From: Stenotrophomonas maltophilia
GTDB lineage: Bacteria; Pseudomonadota; Gammaproteobacteria; Xanthomonadales; Xanthomonadaceae
Assembly (NCBI RefSeq): GCF_001676385.1
Contig: NZ_LYVJ01000003.1
Coordinates: forward strand, 1 to 64,000
Direction: 5' to 3'
DNA: 64,000 bases
In this document: positions 1 to 8,416 of the stretch, piece by piece
Layout of the letters: every line of letters begins with the position of its first letter
Position numbering within the stretch: the stretch's first letter is position 1
Translations under genes and position numbers: made by a program
Notes under the pieces: model-generated
What the model saw: the letters and a program-made list of their open reading frames with translations, nothing else
Databases searched by the model: none
What the model was told of the DNA's origin: nothing

Positions 1-54
1 GCCGCCACCGCCTACAATATCGGCCCCGCTCCGCTGCTGATCCCGCCCCCATGA
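1..54 (+). other. left edge, possible 3' end of an upstream reading frame
   Basis: Frame 1 is open from the edge to a TGA at 52-54 that overlaps the purH ATG at 51-53. Eighteen codons are too few to identify a gene, and the encoded tail is proline-rich at its end. It could be the end of a gene coupled to purH or simple leader sequence. Confidence 0.2.
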
Positions 55-1634
55 CTGCTGATCTGTTGCCCGTCCGCCGGGCCCTCCTCTCCGTTTCCGA
101 CAAGACCGGCCTGGTCGAGCTGGCCACTGCGCTGGCGGCACGCGGCGTGGAGCTGCTGTCCACCGGCGGCACCGCCAGGGCGATCCGCGATGCGGGCCTG
201 GCCGTGAAGGACGTGGCCGAGGTCACCGGCTTCCCGGAAATGATGGATGGCCGGGTCAAGACCCTGCACCCGATGGTGCACGGCGGCCTGCTGGGCCGCT
301 CGGGCGTCGATGATGCGGTGATGGCCGAGCACGGCATCGGCGCCATCGACCTGCTGGTGCTGAACCTGTATCCGTTCGAATCGGTCACCGCCAAGGCCGA
401 CTGCACCCTGGCCGACGCGGTCGAGAACATCGATATCGGCGGCCCGGCGATGCTGCGGTCGGCGGCCAAGAACTTCGCCCGCGTGGCGGTGGCCACCGAT
501 CCGTCGCAGTACGCCGAACTGCTGGCTTCGCTGGACGCCAACGGCGGCCAGCTGTCGGCCGCCACCCGCTTCGCGTTCTCGGTGGCCGCGTTCAACCGCG
601 TCGCCCAGTACGACGCCGCGATCAGCAACTACCTGTCGGCGGTCACCGCCACCGACACGGCCGTGCCAGTCCGTGCCGAGTACCCGGCGCAGATGAATTC
701 CACCTTCGTGAAGGTGATGGACCTGCGCTACGGCGAGAACCCGCACCAGAGCGGCGCGTTCTACCGCGACCTGTACCCGGTGCCGGGCACCCTGGCCACG
801 TTCCAGCAGCTGCAGGGCAAGGAACTGAGCTACAACAATCTGGCCGACGCCGATGCCGCGTGGGAATGCGTCCGCCAGTTCGATGCGCCGGCCTGCGTCA
901 TCGTCAAGCATGCCAACCCGTGCGGCGTGGCCGTGGGTGCCGGCAACGGCGATGCCTACGAGCTGGCCTACGCCACCGACCCGACCAGCGCCTTCGGCGG
1001 CATCATCGCCTTCAACAAACCGCTGGACGCCGCCACCGCCAAGGTGATCCTGGACCGCCAGTTCGTGGAAGTGCTGATCGCCCCCGACTACGAGCCAGCC
1101 GCGCTGGAATACGCGCAGAAGAAGGCCAACGTACGCGTGCTGCGCATCCCGCACGGTGCTGGCCTGAACAACTTCGACAGCAAGCGCGTCGGCTCGGGCC
1201 TGCTGCTGCAGTCCTCGGACAACCGCGGCATGACCCGCGACGGACTGAAGGTGGTCAGCAAGCTGGCGCCGACCGACAAGCAGTTCACCGACCTGCTGTT
1301 CGCCTGGAAGGTCGCCAAGTTCGTGAAGTCCAACGCGATCGTCTATGCCAGGGACAACCGCACCATCGGCGTGGGCGCCGGCCAGATGAGCCGCGTGTAC
1401 TCGGCGCGCATCGCCGGCATCAAGGCCGCCGATGCCAACCTGGTGGTGGAAGGTTCGGTGATGGCTTCCGATGCGTTCTTCCCGTTCCGCGACGGCATCG
1501 ATGCCGCCGCTGCCGCTGGCATCAAGGCGGTCATCCAGCCGGGCGGTTCGATGCGCGATGCCGAAGTGATCGCCGCCGCCGACGAACATGGCCTGGCCAT
1601 GGTATTCACCGGCGTGCGCCACTTCCGCCACTGA
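51..1634 (+). CDS. purH: bifunctional AICAR transformylase / IMP cyclohydrolase PurH
   Basis: This enzyme catalyses the last two steps of IMP synthesis: formylation of AICAR from 10-formyl-THF and ring closure to IMP, in the cytosol. The 527-residue product has the usual PurH length. The N-terminal MGS-like cyclohydrolase domain (about 1-150) opens with [13 protein letters not shown] and contains the LLSTGGTA and [13 protein letters not shown] segments. The C-terminal transformylase domain carries the [17 protein letters not shown] and AFGGIIAFN motifs. The ATG at 51 gives the expected N-terminus; no clear Shine-Dalgarno is visible. purD follows 61 bp downstream, but an intrinsic terminator lies between the two genes. 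Confidence 0.97.
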   Translation: MTADLLPVRRALLSVSDKTGLVELATALAARGVELLSTGGTARAIRDAGLAVKDVAEVTGFPEMMDGRVKTLHPMVHGGLLGRSGVDDAVMAEHGIGAIDLLVLNLYPFESVTAKADCTLADAVENIDIGGPAMLRSAAKNFARVAVATDPSQYAELLASLDANGGQLSAATRFAFSVAAFNRVAQYDAAISNYLSAVTATDTAVPVRAEYPAQMNSTFVKVMDLRYGENPHQSGAFYRDLYPVPGTLATFQQLQGKELSYNNLADADAAWECVRQFDAPACVIVKHANPCGVAVGAGNGDAYELAYATDPTSAFGGIIAFNKPLDAATAKVILDRQFVEVLIAPDYEPAALEYAQKKANVRVLRIPHGAGLNNFDSKRVGSGLLLQSSDNRGMTRDGLKVVSKLAPTDKQFTDLLFAWKVAKFVKSNAIVYARDNRTIGVGAGQMSRVYSARIAGIKAADANLVVEGSVMASDAFFPFRDGIDAAAAAGIKAVIQPGGSMRDAEVIAAADEHGLAMVFTGVRHFRH

Positions 1635-1645
1635 TCCGCATCACC

Positions 1646-1674
1646 AAGCCGGGCCCTGCCCGGCTTTTCTTTTC
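1646..1674 (+). terminator. intrinsic terminator between purH and purD
   Basis: An 8-bp GC stem (AGCCGGGC, loop CCT, GCCCGGCT) runs straight into TTTTCTTTT. It should stop a large part of purH transcription before purD, which starts 22 bp later, so purD is either fed by readthrough or has a promoter inside purH. Confidence 0.75.
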
Positions 1675-1695
1675 CGTACCCGAGAACCCTGTCCC

Positions 1696-2979
1696 ATGAA
1701 GATCCTCGTCATCGGCTCCGGCGGCCGCGAACACGCCCTGGCATGGAAGCTGGCCCAGTCCTCCCGTGTCACCGAAGTGATCGTCGCGCCCGGCAACGCC
1801 GGCACCGCCAGCGAAGACAAGTGCCGCAACGTGGCGGTGAAGGTGACCGATATCGACGGCCTGCTGGCGCTGGCCCAGGCTGAAGGCGTGGCGCTGACCG
1901 TGGTCGGCCCGGAAGTGCCGCTGGTGGCCGGCGTGGTCGACCGCTTCCGCGCCGCCGGCCTGCGTATCTTCGGGCCGACCGCTGCCGCCGCGCAGCTGGA
2001 AGGCAGCAAGGCCTACGCCAAGGACTTCCTGGCCCGCCACAACATCCCCACTGCGTACTACGCCGTGCACAGCGACGTGGACGCCGCGCTGGCCTACATC
2101 CGCGACAAGGGCGCACCGATCGTGGTCAAGGCCGATGGCCTTGCCGCCGGCAAGGGCGTGATCGTGGCAATGACCCTGGCCGAAGCCGAGGACGCCGTGC
2201 GTGACATGCTCTCGGGCAACGCCTTCGGCGATGCCGGCGCGCGCGTGGTGATCGAGGAGTTCCTCGACGGCGAGGAAGCCAGCTTCATTTCGATGGTGGA
2301 TGGCGTGCATGCGCTGCCGATGGCCACCTCGCAGGACCACAAGCGCGTCGGCGACGGCGACACCGGCCCGAACACGGGTGGCATGGGCGCGTACTCGCCG
2401 GCCCCGGTGGTCACCCCGGAAGTACACGCCCGCGTGATGCGTGAGGTGGTGAACCCGACCGTGCAGGGCATGATCGCCGACGGCATCCCGTTCACCGGCT
2501 TCCTCTACGCCGGCCTGATGATCGATGCCAGCGGCGCACCGAAGGTGATCGAGTTCAACGTGCGCTTCGGCGATCCGGAAACCCAGCCGGTGATGCTGCG
2601 CCTGCAGTCGGACCTGGTCGAGCTGGTGGAAGCGGCCATTGATGGCCGCCTGGACCAGGTGGAAGCGCAATGGGACCCGCGCCCGTCGCTGGGCGTGGTG
2701 ATGGCCGCCAGGCCGTACCCGGAAGCGCCGATCACCGGTGACGTGATTTCCGGCCTGGACGATGTGCCGGCCAGTGCCAAGGTATTCCACGCCGGCACGG
2801 CATTGGATGCGCAGGACCAGGTGGTCAGTGCAGGCGGTCGCGTGCTGTGCGTGGCGGCGCTGGGCGACAGCGTGCGCGATGCGCAGGCCAATGCCTATGC
2901 CGGCGTAGCCAAGGTCAACTGGGCGAACGAGTTCCACCGCAACGACATCGGCTGGCGCGCGATCGCGCGCGAGGGGTGA
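1696..2979 (+). CDS. purD: phosphoribosylamine-glycine ligase PurD (GARS)
   Basis: This ligase joins glycine to phosphoribosylamine with ATP in the second step of purine synthesis. The ATG at 1696 gives 427 residues starting [19 protein letters not shown], the family's typical N-terminus; the frame is open further upstream, but that part overlaps purH and is not conserved. The ATP-grasp core is visible: [13 protein letters not shown] near residue 140, [35 protein letters not shown] and [13 protein letters not shown]. It is the standard purHD neighbour. Transcription ends at a bidirectional terminator at 3022-3060. Confidence 0.97.
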   Translation: MKILVIGSGGREHALAWKLAQSSRVTEVIVAPGNAGTASEDKCRNVAVKVTDIDGLLALAQAEGVALTVVGPEVPLVAGVVDRFRAAGLRIFGPTAAAAQLEGSKAYAKDFLARHNIPTAYYAVHSDVDAALAYIRDKGAPIVVKADGLAAGKGVIVAMTLAEAEDAVRDMLSGNAFGDAGARVVIEEFLDGEEASFISMVDGVHALPMATSQDHKRVGDGDTGPNTGGMGAYSPAPVVTPEVHARVMREVVNPTVQGMIADGIPFTGFLYAGLMIDASGAPKVIEFNVRFGDPETQPVMLRLQSDLVELVEAAIDGRLDQVEAQWDPRPSLGVVMAARPYPEAPITGDVISGLDDVPASAKVFHAGTALDAQDQVVSAGGRVLCVAALGDSVRDAQANAYAGVAKVNWANEFHRNDIGWRAIAREG

Positions 2980-3021
2980 GGCACGCCCCGCTTCCATGCA
3001 TGGCGTGGATTGAATACCACG

Positions 3022-3060
3022 GTAAAGCAAAGGCCCGGCATTGCCGGGCCTTTGCTTTAC
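3022..3060. terminator. bidirectional terminator between purD and the antitoxin gene
   Basis: Perfect 19-bp inverted repeat whose arms begin GTAAAGCAAAGGCCCGGCA and meet around a single T. It gives a GC-rich stem followed by T-rich sequence on both strands. The stop codon of the minus-strand antitoxin gene (TTA at 3057-3059) lies inside one arm, so the two convergent genes share this terminator. Confidence 0.85.
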
Positions 3061-3389
3061 AGGACAGCTTCGAGGCCCTTCCGGTCGATCAGGTTAAGCA
3101 ACTTCAGTGACGGTCCGCTGGGCTTCTTTTCGCCCTGCTCCCAGCTGCGTACGGTGGAAACGCTGGTATTGAGAACTCCCGCAAAGACCGACTGACTGAG
3201 CTGCAATGACGTACGCAGGGCACGTATCTGGGCACTGCTGTACTCAGGGACCGGCTCAAGGCAAAGCGCTTCGTAGCTGCTCAATCGACGTTTATCGATG
3301 AAGCCGTGTGCGTGCAGACTCACAGCGGCATCATGCACCGCTTCAAGAAGCGCACTTTTCGCGCGCCGTCGCTCAGGGGTCTTCGTCAT
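3057..3389 (-). CDS. Xre-family antitoxin of a HigBA-type toxin-antitoxin pair
   Basis: Predicted 110-residue DNA-binding antitoxin. The C-terminal half is a Cro/C1-type helix-turn-helix (RALRTSLQLSQSVFAGVLNT followed by SVSTVRSWEQGEKKPSG), as in HigA-like antitoxins, which bind both the toxin and the operon operator. The ATG at 3389 gives MTKTPERRRAK; a longer frame from 3425 lies wholly inside the toxin gene and is less likely. It overlaps the 3' end of the toxin gene by 17 bp, in toxin-first order as in higBA. Identification as an antitoxin rests on the HTH and on the gene pair; the exact subfamily is inferred. Confidence 0.8.
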   Translation of the reverse strand: MTKTPERRRAKSALLEAVHDAAVSLHAHGFIDKRRLSSYEALCLEPVPEYSSAQIRALRTSLQLSQSVFAGVLNTSVSTVRSWEQGEKKPSGPSLKLLNLIDRKGLEAVL

Positions 3390-3762
3390 GGCCGATCTCC
3401 TGTAGATCCCCGTACTCCACGGCACGATTCAACTGCGCCGTACTCATTTTCAGGAACTCCGATGCGTACAACTGCAGCGCATCGCGTTCCGCATTCGTGA
3501 TCGCAGCACGCTCATTCTTCTCGTAGCCGAAAAGGAAGAACCAATGCCCGCCTCGCTGTGTGGCAACGATGATTCGAACGCTCCCACGCTTTCCTCGCCG
3601 CGGCAAGGCAACGCGCTTCTTGAAGATTCCGCCGCCAAGATCAGCATCCACCAGACCCGCCTCCATTTCACGTACCGACCGGTACAGCGCAGCGTCGGAC
3701 AGGGTGGTCCTGCGCATGCTGCGATTGAAACTGCGTGTGCGGAAGACCCGTGGCATGATCAT
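3373..3762 (-). CDS. RelE/HigB-superfamily toxin
   Basis: A small basic protein of 129 residues (127 from the second ATG at 3756). It resembles the HigB-like branch of the RelE/ParE superfamily, whose members usually cleave mRNA on the ribosome. Visible features are the N-terminal RVFRTRSFNR segment, the central basic strand KKRVALPRRGKRGSVRIIVA, GHWFFLFGYEKNERAAI typical of this branch, and a helical C-terminus. It is translationally coupled to the Xre-type antitoxin gene (17-bp overlap). There is no Shine-Dalgarno in front of either ATG. A palindrome at 3766-3782 sits directly upstream and is a likely operator. Activity is inferred from family and context. Confidence 0.78.
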   Translation of the reverse strand: MIMPRVFRTRSFNRSMRRTTLSDAALYRSVREMEAGLVDADLGGGIFKKRVALPRRGKRGSVRIIVATQRGGHWFFLFGYEKNERAAITNAERDALQLYASEFLKMSTAQLNRAVEYGDLQEIGHDEDP

Positions 3763-3765
3763 ACC

Positions 3766-3782
3766 GTGCCACTGAGTGGTAC
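3766..3782. promoter_or_regulatory. palindrome upstream of the toxin-antitoxin genes, candidate operator
   Basis: GTGCCACTGAGTGGTAC is an inverted repeat (CCACT-G-AGTGG core, 7 of 8 positions per arm) ending 3 bp before the toxin start codon. Autoregulated Xre antitoxins commonly bind such palindromes over the promoter or start region. Binding here is inferred. Confidence 0.5.
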
Positions 3783-3880
3783 GGAGTGAACATCAGCATC
3801 CAGCACATGATCCGGTCGGCGCAATCACCGTCCTGGCGTCAGAATAGAGCCACGCCATGCGCAGCCAGGCCCCACAAACG

Positions 3881-3910
3881 AAAAAGGCCCGGCACTGCTG
3901 CCGAGCCTTT
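3881..3910 (-). terminator. rpoH terminator
   Basis: Read on the minus strand, a stem of AGGCTCGGCA and TGCCGGGCCT with a short loop is followed by TTTTT. It sits 23 bp past the rpoH stop codon. Confidence 0.8.
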
Positions 3911-3933
3911 CACAATTGCGACGCCATCCCGCC

Positions 3934-4818
<885 letters not shown>

Positions 4819-4819
4819 C

Positions 4820-4846
4820 TTAGCAGTCCGGGATTTGGACTGCTAA
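4820..4846 (-). promoter_or_regulatory. 10-bp perfect hairpin abutting the rpoH start codon
   Basis: TTAGCAGTCC and GGACTGCTAA form a perfect 10-bp inverted repeat around a 7-nt spacer. In the mRNA the stem ends one nucleotide before the AUG at 4818 and would contain the only GGA-like ribosome-binding sequence. It could act as an RNA thermosensor, as rpoH mRNA structure does in E. coli, or as a protein-binding palindrome in DNA. The function is inferred. Confidence 0.5.
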
Positions 4847-4862
4847 AGGAAGAAAAAGTTCC
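4835..4862 (-). promoter_or_regulatory. rpoH: candidate sigma-E promoter of rpoH
   Basis: On the minus strand GGAACTT (4862-4856), a 16-nt spacer and TCCAA (4839-4835) fit the sigma-E consensus GGAACTT-N16-TCNAA. Transcription would start near 4829, inside the second arm of the hairpin, giving a leader of about 11 nt without the stem. RpoE control of rpoH is known in E. coli; here it is a sequence-based prediction. Confidence 0.45.
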
Positions 4863-5010
4863 AGCGTCCCATTGATGCAACACTGGTCCCAAACAGAAGC
4901 CTACCCTAGCGCGATTTGATGACAGGGGCGAGCACGCATTTCGGGATTCACAATCCCTTGAAATTCAACCAATTACCCGCCGAATGCGGCCCAATTCCGG
5001 TCAAGCGGAG

Positions 5011-5040
5011 CTGAACGGGCCGTTCCGACGGCCCATTCAG
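5011..5040 (-). terminator. strong hairpin downstream of ung
   Basis: CTGAACGGGCCGT, loop TCCG, ACGGCCCATTCAG is a 13-bp inverted repeat with one mismatch, 47 bp past the ung stop codon. No T-tract follows on either strand, so it may mark a Rho-dependent end or protect the mRNA 3' end rather than be an intrinsic terminator. Confidence 0.4.
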
Positions 5041-5086
5041 GCCCTGGGATGTTGTCCGGCGTTCAGTCCGGGTCACCTGCCGTCGA

Positions 5087-5800
5087 TCAGAGTGCCGAAC
5101 GCGGCGGCAGGGACCAGTCGATCGGGGCCTGGCCGCGACGCTGCAGGTACTCATTGGCCATCGAGAAATGCCGGCAGCCGAGGAAGCCCCGATGGGCCGA
5201 CAGCGGCGACGGGTGCGGTGCCTTCAGCACGCGGTGGCGGCGGGTATCGATCACCTTGCCCTTCTGCTGCGCATAGGCGCCCCAGAGCATGAACACCAGG
5301 CCTTCGCGTTCGCGGTTGAGCACATCCACCACGTGGTCGGTGAAACCTTCCCAGCCACGGCCCTGATGGGCGCCGGCCCTGCCCTCTTCCACCGTCAGCA
5401 CGGCATTGAGCAGCAGCACACCGCGCTGCGCCCACGGGATCAGGCAGCCGTGGTCCGGACGCGGGATACCGAGATCGCTCTCGATCTCCTTGTAGATGTT
5501 CAGCAGGGAGGGAGGCACCGGCACGCCCGGCGGCACCGAGAAGCTCAGCCCATGGGCCTGGCCGCGGCCGTGGTACGGGTCCTGGCCGAGGATCACCACC
5601 TTCACCTGCTCGAAGGGCGTGGCATCGAACGCAGCGAAGATCTGCGGGCCGGGCGGGAACACCGCCACACCACTGGCCTTGCGCTGGCGCAGGAAGCTGG
5701 ACAACTCGCGCATCTGCGGTTGCAACAGGTAGTCGCCGACCTGTTGCTTCCAGCTGGGTTCCAGCTGGATCGTCGGGGCTTCCACTACTTCATCAATCAT
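5087..5800 (-). CDS. ung: uracil-DNA glycosylase, family 1
   Basis: Removes uracil from DNA in base-excision repair. The 237-residue protein has the family-1 water-activating motif GQDPYHG (about residues 72-78), the uracil-binding LLLNAVLTVE segment, and the DNA-intercalation loop HPSPLSAHRGF near the C-terminus. The length matches E. coli Ung closely. The start codon lies 9 bp after the stop codon of the response-regulator gene, so the genes are probably co-transcribed from ftsE onward. The run ends at the hairpin 5011-5040 before rpoH. Confidence 0.96.
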   Translation of the reverse strand: MIDEVVEAPTIQLEPSWKQQVGDYLLQPQMRELSSFLRQRKASGVAVFPPGPQIFAAFDATPFEQVKVVILGQDPYHGRGQAHGLSFSVPPGVPVPPSLLNIYKEIESDLGIPRPDHGCLIPWAQRGVLLLNAVLTVEEGRAGAHQGRGWEGFTDHVVDVLNREREGLVFMLWGAYAQQKGKVIDTRRHRVLKAPHPSPLSAHRGFLGCRHFSMANEYLQRRGQAPIDWSLPPRSAL

Positions 5801-5809
5801 CGCACCACT

Positions 5810-6652
5810 TCATCGCATCAGGGGTCCATCGTTCAACCGGGCCAGGCGCAGCTGGAACAGCACCTTGGTGACCAGCAGCCGCTCTTCGATCGGCTTGAGC
5901 ACCAGGTCATTGGCGCCGGACTGCAGCAGCCCGGTCTGGTTGTGCGGGTTGCCGTCGCCGGTCATCACCAGCACCGGCAGGCGGCGCTTGCCGTAGCCGA
6001 AGTCCACGCGCACCCGCTGCACCACGTCGCGGCCGCTGAGTTCGCCCTTCAGGGTGACGTCGGTCAGCACCAGGTCGATGCGGTGCCGGCTGCGGCCCAG
6101 CGACTCGGCGGTGAGCAGGGTGAACGCCTCTTCGGCGCTGACCACGTGCAGCACGTTCAACTGCTGGCGTTCCAGCATGCGCTTGGTGGCCTCGGCCACC
6201 ACGCGGCTGTCCTCGATGTAAAGGATGGTCGCGCCGGGAATGGTCTGCGGCTGCACGTAGCCGCGGATGAAGGTCGCCAGCGCCTCATGGCCCAGCGCCT
6301 TGTCGAAGTAGTCAGTGACGTACTCGGTGAAGCGGCGCTGCTCCAAGTGCTGCTGGGCATCGCCGGAGACCACGATCACCGGCACATAGGCCTGGCCGGC
6401 CGCTTCGCGCACCATCCGCGCCAGCGCCAGGCCGTCGCCATCACGCAGGGTCAGCGAGGTCGTCACCAGGTCCACCGGGCCCTGTGCCAGCGCCTGCTGC
6501 GCGTCTTCGATGCTGTCGCAGCCGATCACCTCCACGCCCGGCAGGTCGCGCTGCAGGACGTCGGCGATCAGCTTGCGCACCAGCTTCGAGCCATCGACCA
6601 CCATCACCCGCGTGGCGGGCCCCTCAAGGTGTTTCAGCGCTTGCGGTTGCAT
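5810..6652 (-). CDS. response regulator with two receiver domains, the first lacking its phospho-acceptor
   Basis: A 280-residue protein made of two CheY-like receiver domains and no output domain. Receiver 1 (about 14-135) keeps VMVVDGS but has TTSLTL where the phosphorylated aspartate should be, so Ser66 replaces Asp. Receiver 2 (about 141-272) is canonical: acidic pair E147/D148, phospho-acceptor D198 in VLTDVTL, T231 and K253. Such proteins usually work by protein-protein contact. It lies 7 bp after ftsX and 9 bp before ung in one run, so expression is probably tied to ftsEX. The partner kinase is not evident, and any link to division or heat shock is only suggested by position. Confidence 0.85.
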   Translation of the reverse strand: MQPQALKHLEGPATRVMVVDGSKLVRKLIADVLQRDLPGVEVIGCDSIEDAQQALAQGPVDLVTTSLTLRDGDGLALARMVREAAGQAYVPVIVVSGDAQQHLEQRRFTEYVTDYFDKALGHEALATFIRGYVQPQTIPGATILYIEDSRVVAEATKRMLERQQLNVLHVVSAEEAFTLLTAESLGRSRHRIDLVLTDVTLKGELSGRDVVQRVRVDFGYGKRRLPVLVMTGDGNPHNQTGLLQSGANDLVLKPIEERLLVTKVLFQLRLARLNDGPLMR

Positions 6653-6659
6653 GCCGGTC

Positions 6660-7607
6660 TCAGGTGTCGGTCGGGCGGGTCTGGCGGAGGAAGTGGCCGG
6701 TCACCAGCCAGGCGCCGAGCCAGCCCAGCAGCAGCGTGCCAAGCAGGACCAGGCCGCCATGCAGCAGGTCCAGGCCGTGCAGCACGAACGGGCTGCCATA
6801 GCTGCGCGAGAGTTCGGCCAGCGGTGCGCGCAGGGCAGCACCGGCGGCGCCGATCAGGGCCAGCGCCACCGCGCCGGCGCCCAGGCCATACCACGCGCCG
6901 AGGTACAGGAACGGGCGGCGGATGAAGCCATCGCTGGCACCGAGCAGCTGCAGCACGCCGATCTCCTCGCGGCGGGCCTGGATGTCCAGGCGCACGGTGT
7001 TGCCAACCACCAGCGCGGCACCCGCACCGAGCAGCACCGACAGTACCTGCACCAGGCGCGCGCCGAAGGCCAGCCAGGCATCCAGGCGCTGCCGCCACAG
7101 CGCATCATGCTGCACCAGGTCGGCTTCCGGCAGGCTCTCCAGCGCGCGCGCCAGGCGCGCGTCGTCCTTGCCCTGGCCCGGCGTGATCACCAGCAGCGAG
7201 GGCAGCGGGTTGTCGTTGAGGGCGTCGATCGCCTCGCCGAGGCCGGCATCGCGCAGCTCCTGCAGGCCCTGCTCGGGCGTCTGCACCTTCACTTCAGCGA
7301 CGTCGTCGCGGTCACGCAGCTGGCCGGCCAGGCGCAGCGCACCGGGGCCATCAACCGTGCCCTTCAGGAACACGTTGATGTCGCGTGACTGCTGCACGCT
7401 GCCGGCGAACTGCTTGAGGTTGTCCAGCGCGATCGACAGGCCCAGTGGCAGTGCCAGCGCCAGCGCCATGACCATCACCGTCAGCAGGGTCGCCCACGGC
7501 TTGCGGCAGGCGCGGCCGAGGCTGAACACCACGCTGTGCACGTGGTGCTGGAACCAGACGCCCATCCGCGACGGCGCGGCGGCTTCGCTGTTTTCGTTCT
7601 TCGCCAT
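6660..7607 (-). CDS. ftsX: cell division ABC-transporter permease-like protein FtsX
   Basis: Membrane partner of FtsE. The complex activates peptidoglycan amidases at the septum and does not transport a known solute. The protein has an N-terminal cytoplasmic segment, a first membrane helix (about 40-60), a periplasmic ECD with INVFLKG, and three more C-terminal membrane helices, the FtsX topology. The ATG at 7607 (MAKNENSEAAAP, 315 residues) has GGCGGAG 5 bp upstream. A GTG at 7613 in the same frame overlaps the ftsE stop as GTGA but lacks spacing for a ribosome-binding site. It is co-transcribed with ftsE. Confidence 0.93.
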   Translation of the reverse strand: MAKNENSEAAAPSRMGVWFQHHVHSVVFSLGRACRKPWATLLTVMVMALALALPLGLSIALDNLKQFAGSVQQSRDINVFLKGTVDGPGALRLAGQLRDRDDVAEVKVQTPEQGLQELRDAGLGEAIDALNDNPLPSLLVITPGQGKDDARLARALESLPEADLVQHDALWRQRLDAWLAFGARLVQVLSVLLGAGAALVVGNTVRLDIQARREEIGVLQLLGASDGFIRRPFLYLGAWYGLGAGAVALALIGAAGAALRAPLAELSRSYGSPFVLHGLDLLHGGLVLLGTLLLGWLGAWLVTGHFLRQTRPTDT

Positions 7608-7609
7608 GG

Positions 7610-8296
7610 TCACTCCGCCAGGTCCTGCGGCGAGATGTCATCCACCAGCCTGCCGTGGTCGAGGATCAGCACGCGCTTGCGCATGCGGCGCAGCAGCGGC
7701 AGGTCGTGGCTGACCACCAGCACGCTGGTGCCGCGCGAGGGCAGTTCGGCGAACAGGGCCATGATCTCCGCCGCCAGGGTCGGGTCGAGGTTGCCGGTCG
7801 GTTCATCGGCCACCAGCAGCTTGGGCTCGCCGACGATGGCGCGGGCGATGCCGACGCGCTGCTGTTCGCCGGCCGACAGCTGCGAGGGTAATGCCCTCTC
7901 GCGGTGGCCCAGGCCCATCCGCTCCAGCACCGAGCGCACGCGCTTGCCGATATCGCCACGGCGGGTGCCGCGCAGGATCAGCGGCAGTGCCACGTTTTCG
8001 GCGATGGAGCGGTCCATCAGCAGGCGGTGGTCCTGGTAGACCGCACCGACCGCGCGGCGATGACGGGGTACATCGCCGCCGCGCACTTTCAGCAGGTTGC
8101 GCTCGTCGAACACCACCGCGCCGCGGCTGGGCCGCTCGTCCAGATGGATCAATTTGAGCAGGGTGCTCTTGCCGGCACCGGAATGACCGGTGACGAACAG
8201 CATCTCGCCCGGTGCGACCTCGAAGCTGACATCGATCAGCGCCTCGTGGCCACCGGCGTACTGTTTGCTGACATTGTCGAAACGCAGGACACTCAT
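7610..8296 (-). CDS. ftsE: cell division ATP-binding protein FtsE
   Basis: ABC-type ATPase that drives conformational change in FtsX at the divisome. The ATG at 8296 gives 228 residues beginning MSVLRFDNVSKQYAGG; an upstream extension to 8374 reads through a repeat and is rejected. Visible motifs are Walker A GHSGAGKST, signature LSAGEQQRVGIARAI, Walker B LLVADEPTGNLD and the switch His in VVSHD. The stop codon is adjacent to ftsX, giving a coupled pair. It is the first gene of the run ftsE-ftsX-response regulator-ung. Confidence 0.97.
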   Translation of the reverse strand: MSVLRFDNVSKQYAGGHEALIDVSFEVAPGEMLFVTGHSGAGKSTLLKLIHLDERPSRGAVVFDERNLLKVRGGDVPRHRRAVGAVYQDHRLLMDRSIAENVALPLILRGTRRGDIGKRVRSVLERMGLGHRERALPSQLSAGEQQRVGIARAIVGEPKLLVADEPTGNLDPTLAAEIMALFAELPSRGTSVLVVSHDLPLLRRMRKRVLILDHGRLVDDISPQDLAE

Positions 8297-8339
8297 GCCC
8301 CGATTATGCAGGACCGGCGCGGCGTCGTGGAGACGGTGG

Positions 8340-8396
8340 GTGCCGACCGTTGGCCGGCACGCCCTTAAAGCCACCCGACCAACGGTCGGGTGCTAC
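8340..8396. repeat. SMAG-like REP dimer between ftsE and rhlB
   Basis: Two palindromes, GTGCCGACCGTTGGCCGGCAC (8340-8360, here split as GTGCCGACC-GTT-GGCCGGCAC) and the minus-strand unit GTAGCACCCGACCGTTGG (8396 down). The GTAG end and ~20-bp stem fit the SMAG repeats of S. maltophilia. Confidence 0.65.
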
Positions 8397-8416
8397 CCGC
8401 TGATCGGCAGCGCCGA

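Noticed and set aside
3756..3763. TATGAT on the minus strand at the toxin start, considered as a -10 box
   Set aside because: Transcription would begin after the start codon, and no -35 lies at the right distance.
8297..8374. N-terminal extension of ftsE
   Set aside because: The added residues are translated from a SMAG-like repeat and are not part of the FtsE fold.
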